From Arenibacter sp965652575 (lineage in GTDB: Bacteria > Bacteroidota > Bacteroidia > Flavobacteriales > Flavobacteriaceae), in contig CBFGWQ010000040.1 in the NCBI GenBank assembly GCA_965652575.1, positions 1-24,289 on the forward strand: 24,289 nucleotides of DNA, read 5' to 3'. Numbering within the stretch: the stretch's first letter is position 1; each line of letters starts with the position of its first letter. Shown piece after piece: positions 8,846-18,128 of this stretch. The position numbers were made by a program, and so were the translations under genes. The notes beneath the pieces are model-generated. The model saw only the letters and a program-made list of their open reading frames with translations. It did not search any database and was not told where the DNA came from.

Positions 8846-10240
8846 ATGAAAAAATTAATTGGTTTACTGCTATTACTGTCAACGGCCCATAGCTATGGCG
8901 AAATTTGGCTTCCGTCCATTCTTTCGGATAATATGGTACTACAACAAGATTCGAATGTTGTTATTTGGGGATGGACAACAAGTACCAGTGAGGATATTAC
9001 GGTATATGGGACCTGGAACAATGAAAAAGTAACCACCAAGGCCTTTCAGGGAGTTTGGTCCCTTCAGTTGCCCACTCCAAAGGCAGGGGGGACTTACAGT
9101 CTAATAGTGGAAGGCCATGAGAAATTGGAGCTGACGAATGTACTGATAGGGGAAGTTTGGTTGGGTTCCGGACAGAGCAATATGCAATGGACCCCTAAGA
9201 ACGGTTTGGAGAATGTGGAGGAAGAGATTAAGAATGCCAATTACCCCGAGATACGTTTTTTTCAGGTAGCGCAGCAGATTTCAGGCCATCCACAGGATCA
9301 ACTAAAGGGAAAATGGGAGGTTTGTACTCCAGAAACTATGGCAAAGTTTAGTTCCGTAGCTTATTTTTTTAGTAGGGAACTGCATCAAAATTTGGCCGTT
9401 CCCGTAGGGATCATTAACTCCAGTTGGGGGGGTACGCCTGTGGAAGTGTGGTTAAAAAAGGAATTGATAGCCAAGGATGCCGAATTGGCGGAAGCGGCGA
9501 AAAAATTGAACGAGGTTGCCTGGTGGCCCAGTAATCCGGGCTTGGCCTACAATGCCATGATACACCCCATTACCAAATTCAATATAGCAGGTTGTATTTG
9601 GTACCAGGGGGAATCCAACAGGGTGGATCCTGTCTCCTATTACAAATCCTTTCCCTTGATGATCAAATCCTGGAGGGAGGAATGGGGCAAGGATTTGCCG
9701 TTTTATTTTGTACAGATAGCTCCTTATAAATATGACGACCCCATGGGTACGGATGCGGCACATGTAAGGGATGCGCAATTGTATACCATGCAAAATTTGG
9801 ACAATACGGGCATGGTGGTCACCAATGATATCGGGAACTTGGAAAATATACACCCTACGAACAAACAGGACGTAGGCCACCGTCTGGCGCTTTGGGCCCT
9901 GGCCAAAACCTATGGAAAAGAGGGACTGGAATATTCGGGACCGGTTTATAGTTCCATGGAGATTAAGAACAAAAAAATCGTTCTTAGTTTTGATTATGCC
10001 GACAAGGGTTTAATGCAAAAGGGAAAGGAATTACACGAGTTTTATGTGGCCGGGGAAGACCGGGTATTTTATCCTGCAAAAGCTAAAATTAGTGGCAATA
10101 CCGTAGAAGTATCCTCTTCAAAGGTGAAGAAACCGGCAGCGGTGCGGTTTGCCTTTACCAACGGGGCCTTGCCCAATCTATATAATTCGGGGGGCTTACC
10201 GGCATCGGCTTTTAGGACGGATAATTGGGAGTTGAAATAA
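8846..10240 (+). CDS. Secreted sialate O-acetylesterase-type carbohydrate esterase
   Basis: A 464-residue SASA-type (sialate O-acetylesterase family) esterase that would remove O-acetyl groups from sugars. The start at 8846 is chosen over the upstream in-frame ATG at 8771 because it gives a textbook signal peptide (MKKLIGLLLLLSTAHSYG) directly at the N-terminus. The catalytic serine is S111 in GSGQSNMQW, preceded by the family-typical GEVWLGSGQS. WYQGESN (about 252-258) is a conserved family block. The acid/histidine pair is probably D328 and H336 in DIGNLENIHPTNK. The name comes from the family; no sialic acid gene is present, so the real substrate is more likely an acetylated algal or host glycan. 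The gene lies 84 bases after the triple esterase and 15 bases before the GH95 gene, so the locus has at least four esterase domains in a row. Confidence 0.9.
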   Translation: MKKLIGLLLLLSTAHSYGEIWLPSILSDNMVLQQDSNVVIWGWTTSTSEDITVYGTWNNEKVTTKAFQGVWSLQLPTPKAGGTYSLIVEGHEKLELTNVLIGEVWLGSGQSNMQWTPKNGLENVEEEIKNANYPEIRFFQVAQQISGHPQDQLKGKWEVCTPETMAKFSSVAYFFSRELHQNLAVPVGIINSSWGGTPVEVWLKKELIAKDAELAEAAKKLNEVAWWPSNPGLAYNAMIHPITKFNIAGCIWYQGESNRVDPVSYYKSFPLMIKSWREEWGKDLPFYFVQIAPYKYDDPMGTDAAHVRDAQLYTMQNLDNTGMVVTNDIGNLENIHPTNKQDVGHRLALWALAKTYGKEGLEYSGPVYSSMEIKNKKIVLSFDYADKGLMQKGKELHEFYVAGEDRVFYPAKAKISGNTVEVSSSKVKKPAAVRFAFTNGALPNLYNSGGLPASAFRTDNWELK

Positions 10241-10255
10241 ACGGTACAGTAGGAA

Positions 10256-12628
10256 ATGAAACGGATCAATGTATTTATAATAGGCCTGTTAGGGATAACG
10301 GTATTCTCTTGCAATAAACCGCAGCAGGAACAAACGTCCAATGAAATTTGGTATGCCCAGCCCGCTTCCAAATGGATGGAGGCCCTACCGGTAGGGAATG
10401 GTCGTTTGGGGGCCATGGTCTTTGGGGATCCCCAAAATGAAAGGATACAGCTCAACGAGGATTCTATGTGGCCGGGCGGTCCGGACTGGGGGGATTCCAA
10501 GGGAAATGCCGGGGATTTGGAACATTTCAGGAAATTGCTTCGGGAAGGAAAGGCCCATGATGTGGATGCTTCTTATATGGATAAGTTTTCTTATAAGACG
10601 GTAGTTCGGTCCCATCAGACCATGGGAGATCTTTTTATCGATTTTAAAGGGGAGAAAAAAGTTGAAAATTATAAAAGGACGTTAAGCCTCAATGATGCTT
10701 TGATAGAAGTGGCTTATACCGGTAACGGTTCAAGCTATTCCGAAAAAGTGTTTTCTTCAAAGCCGGATGATGTGTTGGTGATCCAGTTGAGTACAACGGC
10801 CGAAGGAGGAATGGATTTTGACCTAAAGTTGGATCGTCCGAAAGACCATGGCCATAACACTGTAATTATTGACAACCCCTCGGATTCGGAGATCAGTATG
10901 CAGGGAATGGTGACCCAATATGGAGGAAAAAAGGATGCCCAACCCTTCGAAATCGATTATGGGGTTAAATTTGAAACCAGATTAAAGGTGGTAAACACTT
11001 CTGGCCAGGTGATAGCCGGAAACGGGTCGCTTTCCTTGGAAGGGGTAAAGGAAGCTGTCATTTATATTGTGTGCAACACTTCGTTTTATTCGGACGACTA
11101 TGTGGCCAAAAATGATGAAACCTTAAAAAAATTAGAGGGTCAAACTTTTTCCGGAATATTGGAAAAACATATTGCCGATTATGCTGCTTTATATGATCGG
11201 GTCGCCTTTGATCTAGGGGGAAAGGAATTGGATTCCCTGCCTACGGACGTGAGGTTGCAAAGATTTAAAGAGGGCAATGAGGATCCCGATTTGGCGGCAA
11301 AATTGTTTCAATACGGTCGTTATCTGCTTATTTCCTCCTCACGGCCCGGAACGAATCCTGCAAATCTCCAAGGTATTTGGAACGAACATCTGGAGGCCCC
11401 CTGGAATGCCGATTATCATCTGAACATCAATTTACAAATGAATTATTGGCCTGCGGAAGTGGCCAACCTTTCCGAACTCCATATGCCCCTGTTCGATTTT
11501 GGGGACCGTCTTTTGGAACGGGGGAAAATTACGGCTAAAGAGCAATATGGAATCGATCGGGGAGCGGTGATGCATCATGCCACAGATTTGTGGGCAGCAC
11601 CTTGGATGCGTGCCGATATGCCTTATTGGGGGGCATGGATCCACGGTGGTGGCTGGTTGGCCCAGCATTATTGGGAACATTATAGATTTACCCGGGACAA
11701 AGTGTTCCTTAGGGAACGCGCCTATCCATTCTTAAAATCGATCAGCGGGTTTTATCTGGATTGGTTGCAAAAGGATGAAAGTACCGGAAAATGGATCTCC
11801 TATCCGGAAATGTCACCGGAAAACTCTTATCTGGCAGCAGATGGCAAACCTGCCGCCATGTCTTTAGGTGCCGCTATGGGGCATCAGATTATTGAAGAGG
11901 CCTTTGAAAATACCTTGGATGCCGCACAGGTATTGCAGATAGATGACGCCTTTATAAAGGAAGTGAAAACCAAATTGAAAGACCTTTATCCCGGGGTCAA
12001 GATTGGCAAAGATGGAAGGATATTGGAGTGGAACCAGGAATATGAAGAACCGGAAAAGGGGCACCGCCATATGTCACATCTCTATGCACTACACCCTGGG
12101 GATGCCATTACATCCATAGATAAGGAAGCTTTTGCAGCGGCCCAAAAAACGATCGACTACCGATTGGAGCATGGGGGAGCGGGTACGGGATGGAGCAGGG
12201 CTTGGATGATCAATTTTAATGCCCGATTACTGGATGCCAGATCGGCCCGGGAGAATATTACAAAGTTGATGCAGATTTCCATTGCGGACAACTTATTTGA
12301 CGAACACCCGCCATTTCAAATAGATGGTAATTTTGGATATACCGCCGGAGTGGCGGAATTGTTGCTACAGTCGCATGAAGGATTTCTAAGATTGTTGCCC
12401 GCCTTACCTGAAAACTGGGGAACGGGAAGCATCAACGGATTGGTGGCCCGGGGCAATATTTTAGTAGATTTGGAGTGGAAAAACGGTGAGTTGGAAAAAG
12501 TGGGCCTTTTGGCCAAGAACAATGCCAATATCCAATTGGGATACGGTAATGTCAAAACTACGGTGGCGTTGGAAAAGAACCGGAAGGTTTGGTTGGATGC
12601 CAAATTGGGAAAAGTGGATTTACCCTGA
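10256..12628 (+). CDS. GH95 family inverting fucosidase/L-galactosidase, lipoprotein
   Basis: A 790-residue GH95 enzyme. Characterised members are mostly alpha-1,2-L-fucosidases that act by inversion; some are alpha-L-galactosidases. The N-terminal ALPVGNGRLGAMVFG followed by IQLNEDSMWPGGP is the family signature. In the helical barrel, HLNINLQMNYWP carries N390 and N392, equivalent to the activating asparagines known in AfcA. SPEN carries the presumed general acid E522, and FQIDGNFG carries D690. All four catalytic positions are therefore present. The N-terminus has a lipobox-like VFSC (C19), so it is probably anchored to a membrane, likely on the cell surface or periplasmic side. It is 15 bases after the esterase gene and 34 bases before a GH29 gene, which suggests co-transcription. 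Fucose versus L-galactose preference cannot be settled by eye. Confidence 0.93.
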   Translation: MKRINVFIIGLLGITVFSCNKPQQEQTSNEIWYAQPASKWMEALPVGNGRLGAMVFGDPQNERIQLNEDSMWPGGPDWGDSKGNAGDLEHFRKLLREGKAHDVDASYMDKFSYKTVVRSHQTMGDLFIDFKGEKKVENYKRTLSLNDALIEVAYTGNGSSYSEKVFSSKPDDVLVIQLSTTAEGGMDFDLKLDRPKDHGHNTVIIDNPSDSEISMQGMVTQYGGKKDAQPFEIDYGVKFETRLKVVNTSGQVIAGNGSLSLEGVKEAVIYIVCNTSFYSDDYVAKNDETLKKLEGQTFSGILEKHIADYAALYDRVAFDLGGKELDSLPTDVRLQRFKEGNEDPDLAAKLFQYGRYLLISSSRPGTNPANLQGIWNEHLEAPWNADYHLNINLQMNYWPAEVANLSELHMPLFDFGDRLLERGKITAKEQYGIDRGAVMHHATDLWAAPWMRADMPYWGAWIHGGGWLAQHYWEHYRFTRDKVFLRERAYPFLKSISGFYLDWLQKDESTGKWISYPEMSPENSYLAADGKPAAMSLGAAMGHQIIEEAFENTLDAAQVLQIDDAFIKEVKTKLKDLYPGVKIGKDGRILEWNQEYEEPEKGHRHMSHLYALHPGDAITSIDKEAFAAAQKTIDYRLEHGGAGTGWSRAWMINFNARLLDARSARENITKLMQISIADNLFDEHPPFQIDGNFGYTAGVAELLLQSHEGFLRLLPALPENWGTGSINGLVARGNILVDLEWKNGELEKVGLLAKNNANIQLGYGNVKTTVALEKNRKVWLDAKLGKVDLP

Positions 12629-12662
12629 GAGAGATTATATAATGGATTACATATTTGGATAA

Positions 12663-14003
12663 ATGAAGAAACTGATTACCTCTATTTTATTATTGACCAT
12701 CACGGCAAATTTTGCCCAGGAGCAGGTACAGGATACGATTTTGCAGCATGAGCAAAAGATGCAGTGGTTCAAGGATGCCAAACTGGGCATTTTTATCCAC
12801 TGGGGTTTATATTCCGTAAATGGGATAGACGAATCCTGGTCGTTTTATAACGGTTATATTTCACATGAAAATTACATAAAGCAGACCAAAGGGTTTACCG
12901 CTAAAAAATACGACCCGCAGGCCTGGGCAGATCTGATAAGGCGCAGTGGCGCCAAATATTCGGTAATTACTGCCAAACATCACGAAGGTTTTGCCCTATG
13001 GGATACCAAGTTTGGCAATTTTAATGCTGTTAAAAGTGCCGCTGTAAAAAAGGATGTATTAACGCCCTTTGTATCCGAACTTCGAAAAAATAAGTTAAAA
13101 GTGGGAATTTATTATTCCCTGCCCGATTGGTCTTATGATGATTATACACACTTTACCAGAGATTCCATTAGATATAAAATCTCCGAAGAACCAAAACGAT
13201 GGAGCAAATTCCTGTCTTATTATCAGGGTCAGTTAAAGGAACTATCGGATAATTACAATCCCGATCTATATTGGTTTGATGGGGATTGGGAACACAATTC
13301 CGAGGAATGGGAAGTGCCCAAGGTAAGACAGATGCTTTTTGACAAGAATCCCAATACTATTTTAAATTCCAGATTGAGGGAACAGGGGGATTACGCTACT
13401 CCCGAACAAGGTATGCCCATTACAAGACCGGATAATAAATTTTGGGAGCTGTGCCTTACCATGAACGATTCATGGGGATTTCAAAAAAATGATCACAACT
13501 ATAAAACAACGGACCAGATTATCGGGATTTTTGCCGATGTTATTGGAAATGGGGGCAACCTATTGCTGGATATAGGTCCCAGGGGCAATGGCAGTATTCC
13601 GGAGGAACAGATAGCCATATTGGAAGGTTTGGGACGCTGGACCAATAAGCATAAAGAGGCTATTTATGGGACGAGGTCCGGGATTCCAAAAGAACATTTT
13701 TATGGTCCCACTACCTTATCCAAAGATGGGAACATTCTTTATTTATTCGTGAAAGGTAATCCGAATGGGGAGGTGGTTATTAGAGGACTGAAAAATAGGA
13801 TCAATCGTATTTATGTAGTGGGAGAGGGCACTAAATTATCACATCAGGTAATTGGTAAGGTATATTGGAGCCATTACCCGGGGATCAATTATATTAAGTT
13901 GCCGGAACATGTGCAGGATGAAAACATGACCGTTCTGGCAGTTATGCTGGATGGTAAGGTGGAGCTATATCGCGAGGATGGGGCTGTAATTGAAAGCAAC
14001 TAG
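12663..14003 (+). CDS. Secreted GH29 alpha-L-fucosidase
   Basis: A 446-residue retaining alpha-L-fucosidase with a signal peptide (MKKLITSILLLTITANFAQ). The barrel motifs are canonical: FIHWG with H46, TAKHHEGF with H106 and H107 that line the fucose pocket, and LYWFDGD with the presumed nucleophile D206. E248 in TPEQGMP is a candidate acid/base; this position is not strongly conserved in the broad-specificity GH29-A type, to which this single-domain-plus-beta-sandwich enzyme seems to belong. GNGGNLLLDIGPRGNG is another strongly conserved family block. The C-terminal beta domain (about 345-446) is short and there is no extra binding module, unlike the first fucosidase in the window. It is the last gene before an intrinsic terminator at 14091-14126, so it probably ends a transcript. 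Confidence 0.95.
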   Translation: MKKLITSILLLTITANFAQEQVQDTILQHEQKMQWFKDAKLGIFIHWGLYSVNGIDESWSFYNGYISHENYIKQTKGFTAKKYDPQAWADLIRRSGAKYSVITAKHHEGFALWDTKFGNFNAVKSAAVKKDVLTPFVSELRKNKLKVGIYYSLPDWSYDDYTHFTRDSIRYKISEEPKRWSKFLSYYQGQLKELSDNYNPDLYWFDGDWEHNSEEWEVPKVRQMLFDKNPNTILNSRLREQGDYATPEQGMPITRPDNKFWELCLTMNDSWGFQKNDHNYKTTDQIIGIFADVIGNGGNLLLDIGPRGNGSIPEEQIAILEGLGRWTNKHKEAIYGTRSGIPKEHFYGPTTLSKDGNILYLFVKGNPNGEVVIRGLKNRINRIYVVGEGTKLSHQVIGKVYWSHYPGINYIKLPEHVQDENMTVLAVMLDGKVELYREDGAVIESN

Positions 14004-14090
14004 GGGATTTACACAGAATAAGAATATGAAATGAGCATTAATAAATTTTAAAAATTACTTTACAAAAGGCAATGTTTAAAATTTATAATG

Positions 14091-14126
14091 TGAGAGCGTA
14101 GCGGTTACATACGTTCTCAATTTTTT
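14091..14126 (+). terminator. Rho-independent terminator after the GH29 gene
   Basis: The arms TGAGAGCGTA (14091-14100) and TACGTTCTCA (14110-14119) pair over 10 bases with one G-U wobble around a 9-base loop. A run of six T (14121-14126) follows almost at once. This is the form of an intrinsic terminator. It lies 88 bases after the GH29 stop codon and 40 bases before the sulfatase start, so it could end the upstream transcript or act as an attenuator for the downstream one. Confidence 0.7.
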
Positions 14127-14147
14127 AATTAGTTTATCTCTAATTAA
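14125..14147. promoter_or_regulatory. Perfect 8-base inverted repeat before the second sulfatase
   Basis: TTAATTAG (14125-14132) and CTAATTAA (14140-14147) are exact reverse complements separated by 7 bases. The repeat ends 18 bases before the ATG of the sulfatase gene and overlaps the end of the terminator's T run. It could be a protein-binding site, a 5'-UTR hairpin or chance in AT-rich DNA. It lacks the central CG usual in LacI-family operators. No clear Bacteroidetes promoter (TTTG and TAnnTTTG boxes) was found in this gap. Confidence 0.35.
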
Positions 14148-14165
14148 TCACAAAAATTTAAACGT

Positions 14166-15728
14166 ATGAAAGTTTATTTGCTACCGTTGATTGTCCTTGG
14201 CATTCTGATAGCAGGATGTAAGGAAAAGAATGTCCTAAGCCATAATACGCAATCCAAACACCCTAATATAGTCCTGTTTTTTGTAGACGATATGGGTTGG
14301 CAGGATACCTCGGTACCTTTTTGGACTAAAAGAACCCCGTACAACGACCTTTATCAAACCCCCAATATGGAACGATTGGCAGGGGAAGGAATGAAATTTA
14401 CCCAGGCCTACTCCACTGCGGTTTGTTCGCCCACCAGGGTAAGTTTAATGACAGGAATGAACGCGGCCAGACATAGGGTTACCAACTGGACCTTGCACAA
14501 GGACAAATTACAGCCCATGGAGACCAATCACAAAACGCTGAAATTTCCGGATTGGAACGTAAATGGTATGAGTCCGGTTGCCAGTACGGAAAAAGCCGTT
14601 TACGCCACCCCATTGCCACAAATCCTGAAGGATGCGGGATATTATACCATACATTCGGGGAAGGCACATTTGGGGGCCATAGGTACCCCTGGCGAAAATC
14701 CATTGAATCTTGGCTTTGAGGTAAACATAGCCGGACATGCCGCCGGAGCTCCTGGAAGTTATCTGGGCAAGGAGAATTATGGGAACGGTCGGGAAGGTAA
14801 GGAAATATGGGCGGTACCCGGATTGGAAAAATACCACGGCAAGGATATTTTTTTGACCGAGGCCATTACCCAAGAGGCAAAATTGGCCATGGATTCCGCT
14901 TTGGATAAGGATAAGCCTTTCTTTTTGTATATGGCACATTACGCAGTGCATACCCCTATTATGGCCGATGGTAGGTTTGTTCAAAAATACTATGATAAAG
15001 GGTTGGATTCCATCGAGGCCAAATACGCATCATTGGTAGAGGGAATGGATAAAAGCTTGGGGGATATTATGGATTACCTGGACGATAAAAATCTTTCGGA
15101 CAATACCATTATACTGTTTATGTCGGACAACGGCGGACTCAGTGCCGTGGCAAGGGGAGGGAAAAAACATACCCATAACAAACCCCTGAGCAGTGGTAAG
15201 GGTTCCGCTCATGAAGGAGGTATCCGCGAGCCCATGTTGGTAAAATGGCCGGGGAAAATAAAACCCAATTCGGTGGCGGACCAACCGCTAATCATCGAAG
15301 ATTTTTACCCGACCATTTTAGAAATGGCAGGGGTTAAGAACTATGAAACAGTGCAGCAGGTAGATGGGATCAGTTTTCTTCCTGTACTTACAGGGAGCCC
15401 CATTGCTGAAACAAGACCCCTGTTTTGGCATTATCCCAATGAATGGGGGCCTTCGGGACCGGGAATAGGAGCTTCCAGTAGTACCAGAGTGGGCAATTGG
15501 AAATTTATTTACTACTATATTGACGGTAGCATGGAACTGTTCAACCTGAAGGAGGATATTGGGGAAACCAACAATTTAATAAAGGAACAACCGGCAAAAG
15601 CAGAGGAGTTGGCCGGGATATTATCGGATTATTTGAGGGAAGTGGAGGCCCAAATACCTTCCCGAAAAGATACCGGCGAGCAGATTGCCTATCCGGACGT
15701 AGTTTTAAAAACTAATAATCAGCAGTAG
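14166..15728 (+). CDS. S1-family sulfatase, lipoprotein
   Basis: A 520-residue formylglycine-dependent sulfatase, clearly of a different subfamily from the first one in the window. The N-terminus carries a good lipobox, LIAGC with C18, so it is likely membrane-anchored. The active-site set is complete: D41 and D42 in FVDDMGWQD, C87-S-P-T-R91 as the formylglycine motif, K166 and H168 in SGKAHLG, H262 in YAVHTP, D321 and N322 in SDNGG, and K345 in SSGKGSAHEGG. The stretch VPFWTKRTPYNDLYQTP after the metal-binding motif is an insertion absent from the first sulfatase, and the usual GKWH is GKAH here. It lies four bases before the propeller-GH29 fusion, so the two are almost surely co-transcribed and may act on the same linkage in turn. 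Which sulfate it removes is unknown. Confidence 0.93.
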   Translation: MKVYLLPLIVLGILIAGCKEKNVLSHNTQSKHPNIVLFFVDDMGWQDTSVPFWTKRTPYNDLYQTPNMERLAGEGMKFTQAYSTAVCSPTRVSLMTGMNAARHRVTNWTLHKDKLQPMETNHKTLKFPDWNVNGMSPVASTEKAVYATPLPQILKDAGYYTIHSGKAHLGAIGTPGENPLNLGFEVNIAGHAAGAPGSYLGKENYGNGREGKEIWAVPGLEKYHGKDIFLTEAITQEAKLAMDSALDKDKPFFLYMAHYAVHTPIMADGRFVQKYYDKGLDSIEAKYASLVEGMDKSLGDIMDYLDDKNLSDNTIILFMSDNGGLSAVARGGKKHTHNKPLSSGKGSAHEGGIREPMLVKWPGKIKPNSVADQPLIIEDFYPTILEMAGVKNYETVQQVDGISFLPVLTGSPIAETRPLFWHYPNEWGPSGPGIGASSSTRVGNWKFIYYYIDGSMELFNLKEDIGETNNLIKEQPAKAEELAGILSDYLREVEAQIPSRKDTGEQIAYPDVVLKTNNQQ

Positions 15729-15732
15729 GAAT

Positions 15733-18117
15733 ATGAAACTAAGATTGTTCGTATTTTGTTGCTTTGGTCTCGTCTTGGGCTATGCCCAAAATGGGGAGGA
15801 CAACTTATATCTATATGATAATTTCGGAAGCGTGTCCGGAGATAATATTTTTAAAACGGACGGATACTTTAATTGGGGAAGTTCCATAATCAAGGAAAGG
15901 GAAGGAAAATACCATTTATTTTATTCCCGATGGAAAAAGGAATACGGCTTTCATGGTTGGCTTACCCATTCGGAGATTGCCCACGCCATAAGCAAAAGTC
16001 CGGTCGGACCATGGAAATATAGAGAGACCGTGCTCCGCGGCAGAGGTAAGGGCAACTGGGATGCCATTACGGCGCACAACCCAAAAATCAAATATTTTGA
16101 AGGGAAATATTATCTGTATTATATAGCGACCAATATGGGTGGCGGGAATTATACCGATGGGGAATTGGTGGAAACGGCCAAAACGGGGTATAGCCATCCC
16201 AACTGGAAAATATTACGCCCCAATCAAAGGACAGGGGTGGCAGTGTCCAATTCGCTTAACGGACCTTGGACCAGAATGGACAGGCCCCTGGTGGAACCTT
16301 CCGGGCCTATTGCCACACTTACCGTAAATCCGGCAATTGATAGGGGAAAGGATGGTAAATACTATTTGGTCATAAAAGGGGATAAGCCCGATGAAAAAAA
16401 ATTTGTTCGCAATCAGGTGGTCGCAATTTCCGACCACCCCGAGGGACCTTTTACCATTCAAAAAAAGCCCGTTATAGACTATATGGATACGGAGGATATG
16501 TCTATTTGGTACGATCAGGTCCGCAACAGATTTTATGGGGTTTTTCATGCCCACAATTATATTGGCCTGGTGACTTCGGATAATGGAACCGACTGGGAAA
16601 AGGCCAATGAGTTTGTTCTTAAGAATAAAGAGATTGCATTGCAGGATGGGACCGTCATAGTCCCCGATAGAATGGAACGTCCCTTTGTGTATCAGGAGGA
16701 CGGGCAGCCAAAAGTATTGTCCGTAGCGGTAAAGAAAGGGAACGAATCCTATACCGTCTTTATTCCTATTTCCAAAAATGGGATACCGGTGCCGAACAAG
16801 AGACAATTGGCATGGCAGGAGGCAGAGCTTGGGGTGGTATTTCACTACGACCTTCATGTGTTCGATGGGGTAAAATATGGGCAGGGAAACAATAGAATAG
16901 ACCCGGTAGGGAACTATCAAATTTTTAATCCTGAAAAGTTGGATACCGATCAATGGGTGAAAGCGGCCAAAGATGCAGGAGCTAATTTTGCAATTGTAAC
17001 CGCCACCCATGAGACCGGATTTGCATTGTTTCAATCCGAGGTAAATCCATATAGTGTCAAAGCCCTAAATTGGAGGGACGGAAAAGGGGACGTTGTGGCA
17101 GATTTTGTGGCCTCATGTAGAAAATACGGTATTAAACCGGGGATTTATCTTGGAATCAGATGGAATTCGTTTTTGGGCGTGCACGATTTCCAGATCAATG
17201 GGGAGGGCGATTTTAAGAAAAACCGACAGCAATGGTACAATAGGATGGTAGAGGGTATGGTCAGGGAAATATGTACCAATTATGGGGAATTGTTCGAAAT
17301 TTGGTTCGATGGTGGTGCGGACCATCCAAATAATGGGGCTCCGGATGTACTGCCCATTGTAAGGCAGTATCAACCCAATTGTTTGTTTTATCATAACGGA
17401 CAATTGGCGGAAGCCCGATGGGGAGGGTCGGAATCCGGAACGGTGGCCTATCCCAATTGGTCTACCTTTCCTTATAGGGCCACAGGGGCAGGGGAAAGTG
17501 CCAAAAAGAATATAGCGGACAATAATTTTCAATTGCTGAAAGAAGGGGATGTCAACGGTAAGTTTTGGGTTCCTGCCATGGCCGATGCCCCATTAAGGGG
17601 ATATAATGGTCGGCACGAATGGTTTTGGGAGCCTGGGGACGAAGCCCATATTTTTCCTTTGGAAAATTTAATGGATATGTACTATAAATCCGTAGGAAGA
17701 AACGCAACATTGATTATGGGACTTGCCCCGGATCCTGACGGACTACTTCCAGAGGCCGACGTATATAGGTTGAAGGAATGGGGAGATGAGTTAAAAAGAA
17801 GATTTTCCAATCCTTTGGCAATTACAAGAGGTAAAGGTAATGTGCTGGAATTGAATTTTAAGGAATCCCTGGCGGTAAACCATGTAATAATTCAGGAAGA
17901 TATAGCCAAGGGGGAACGCATTAGAAAATATCGGATCGAAGGGTATTCAGAAGGTCGTTGGATTACATTGGCCACCGGAAAAAGCATAGGGAACAAGAGA
18001 ATTGAAAAATTTGACACGGAAAAATTAAGTAGAATACGAATAAAAATTATAGATTCGGACGGTTTAGCACAGATTAAAAATATGAGTGCCCATTTTATTG
18101 GGGAAAAAGAAATTTAA
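15733..18117 (+). CDS. Fusion of a GH43-like five-bladed propeller and a divergent GH29 domain
   Basis: A secreted 794-residue protein (signal peptide about 1-18) made of two glycosidase-type modules. Residues about 25-350 carry repeating blade signatures (REGKYHLFYSRW, FEGKYYLYYIATN, KDGKYYLVIKGD), typical of the GH43/GH62/GH117-like propeller fold; I cannot assign its catalytic triad with confidence. Residues about 356-690 form a GH29 barrel: FHYD with H371, the nucleophile D526 in EIWFDGG, and candidate acid/base E567 in RWGGSESG, 41 residues later, as in GH29-B. The usual KHHxGF is THETGF here, so the second pocket histidine is E427. A short beta domain ends the protein. It may be a two-step enzyme, or one module may only bind. 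Four bases separate it from the sulfatase, 11 from the SDR gene. Confidence 0.85.
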   Translation: MKLRLFVFCCFGLVLGYAQNGEDNLYLYDNFGSVSGDNIFKTDGYFNWGSSIIKEREGKYHLFYSRWKKEYGFHGWLTHSEIAHAISKSPVGPWKYRETVLRGRGKGNWDAITAHNPKIKYFEGKYYLYYIATNMGGGNYTDGELVETAKTGYSHPNWKILRPNQRTGVAVSNSLNGPWTRMDRPLVEPSGPIATLTVNPAIDRGKDGKYYLVIKGDKPDEKKFVRNQVVAISDHPEGPFTIQKKPVIDYMDTEDMSIWYDQVRNRFYGVFHAHNYIGLVTSDNGTDWEKANEFVLKNKEIALQDGTVIVPDRMERPFVYQEDGQPKVLSVAVKKGNESYTVFIPISKNGIPVPNKRQLAWQEAELGVVFHYDLHVFDGVKYGQGNNRIDPVGNYQIFNPEKLDTDQWVKAAKDAGANFAIVTATHETGFALFQSEVNPYSVKALNWRDGKGDVVADFVASCRKYGIKPGIYLGIRWNSFLGVHDFQINGEGDFKKNRQQWYNRMVEGMVREICTNYGELFEIWFDGGADHPNNGAPDVLPIVRQYQPNCLFYHNGQLAEARWGGSESGTVAYPNWSTFPYRATGAGESAKKNIADNNFQLLKEGDVNGKFWVPAMADAPLRGYNGRHEWFWEPGDEAHIFPLENLMDMYYKSVGRNATLIMGLAPDPDGLLPEADVYRLKEWGDELKRRFSNPLAITRGKGNVLELNFKESLAVNHVIIQEDIAKGERIRKYRIEGYSEGRWITLATGKSIGNKRIEKFDTEKLSRIRIKIIDSDGLAQIKNMSAHFIGEKEI

Positions 18118-18128
18118 TTAATAGTAAA

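Noticed and set aside
16213..17034. A long antisense open frame inside the propeller-GH29 gene
   Set aside because: Its composition is a mirror of the real gene in another frame, with no recognisable domain; the same holds for the other antisense frames in the window.
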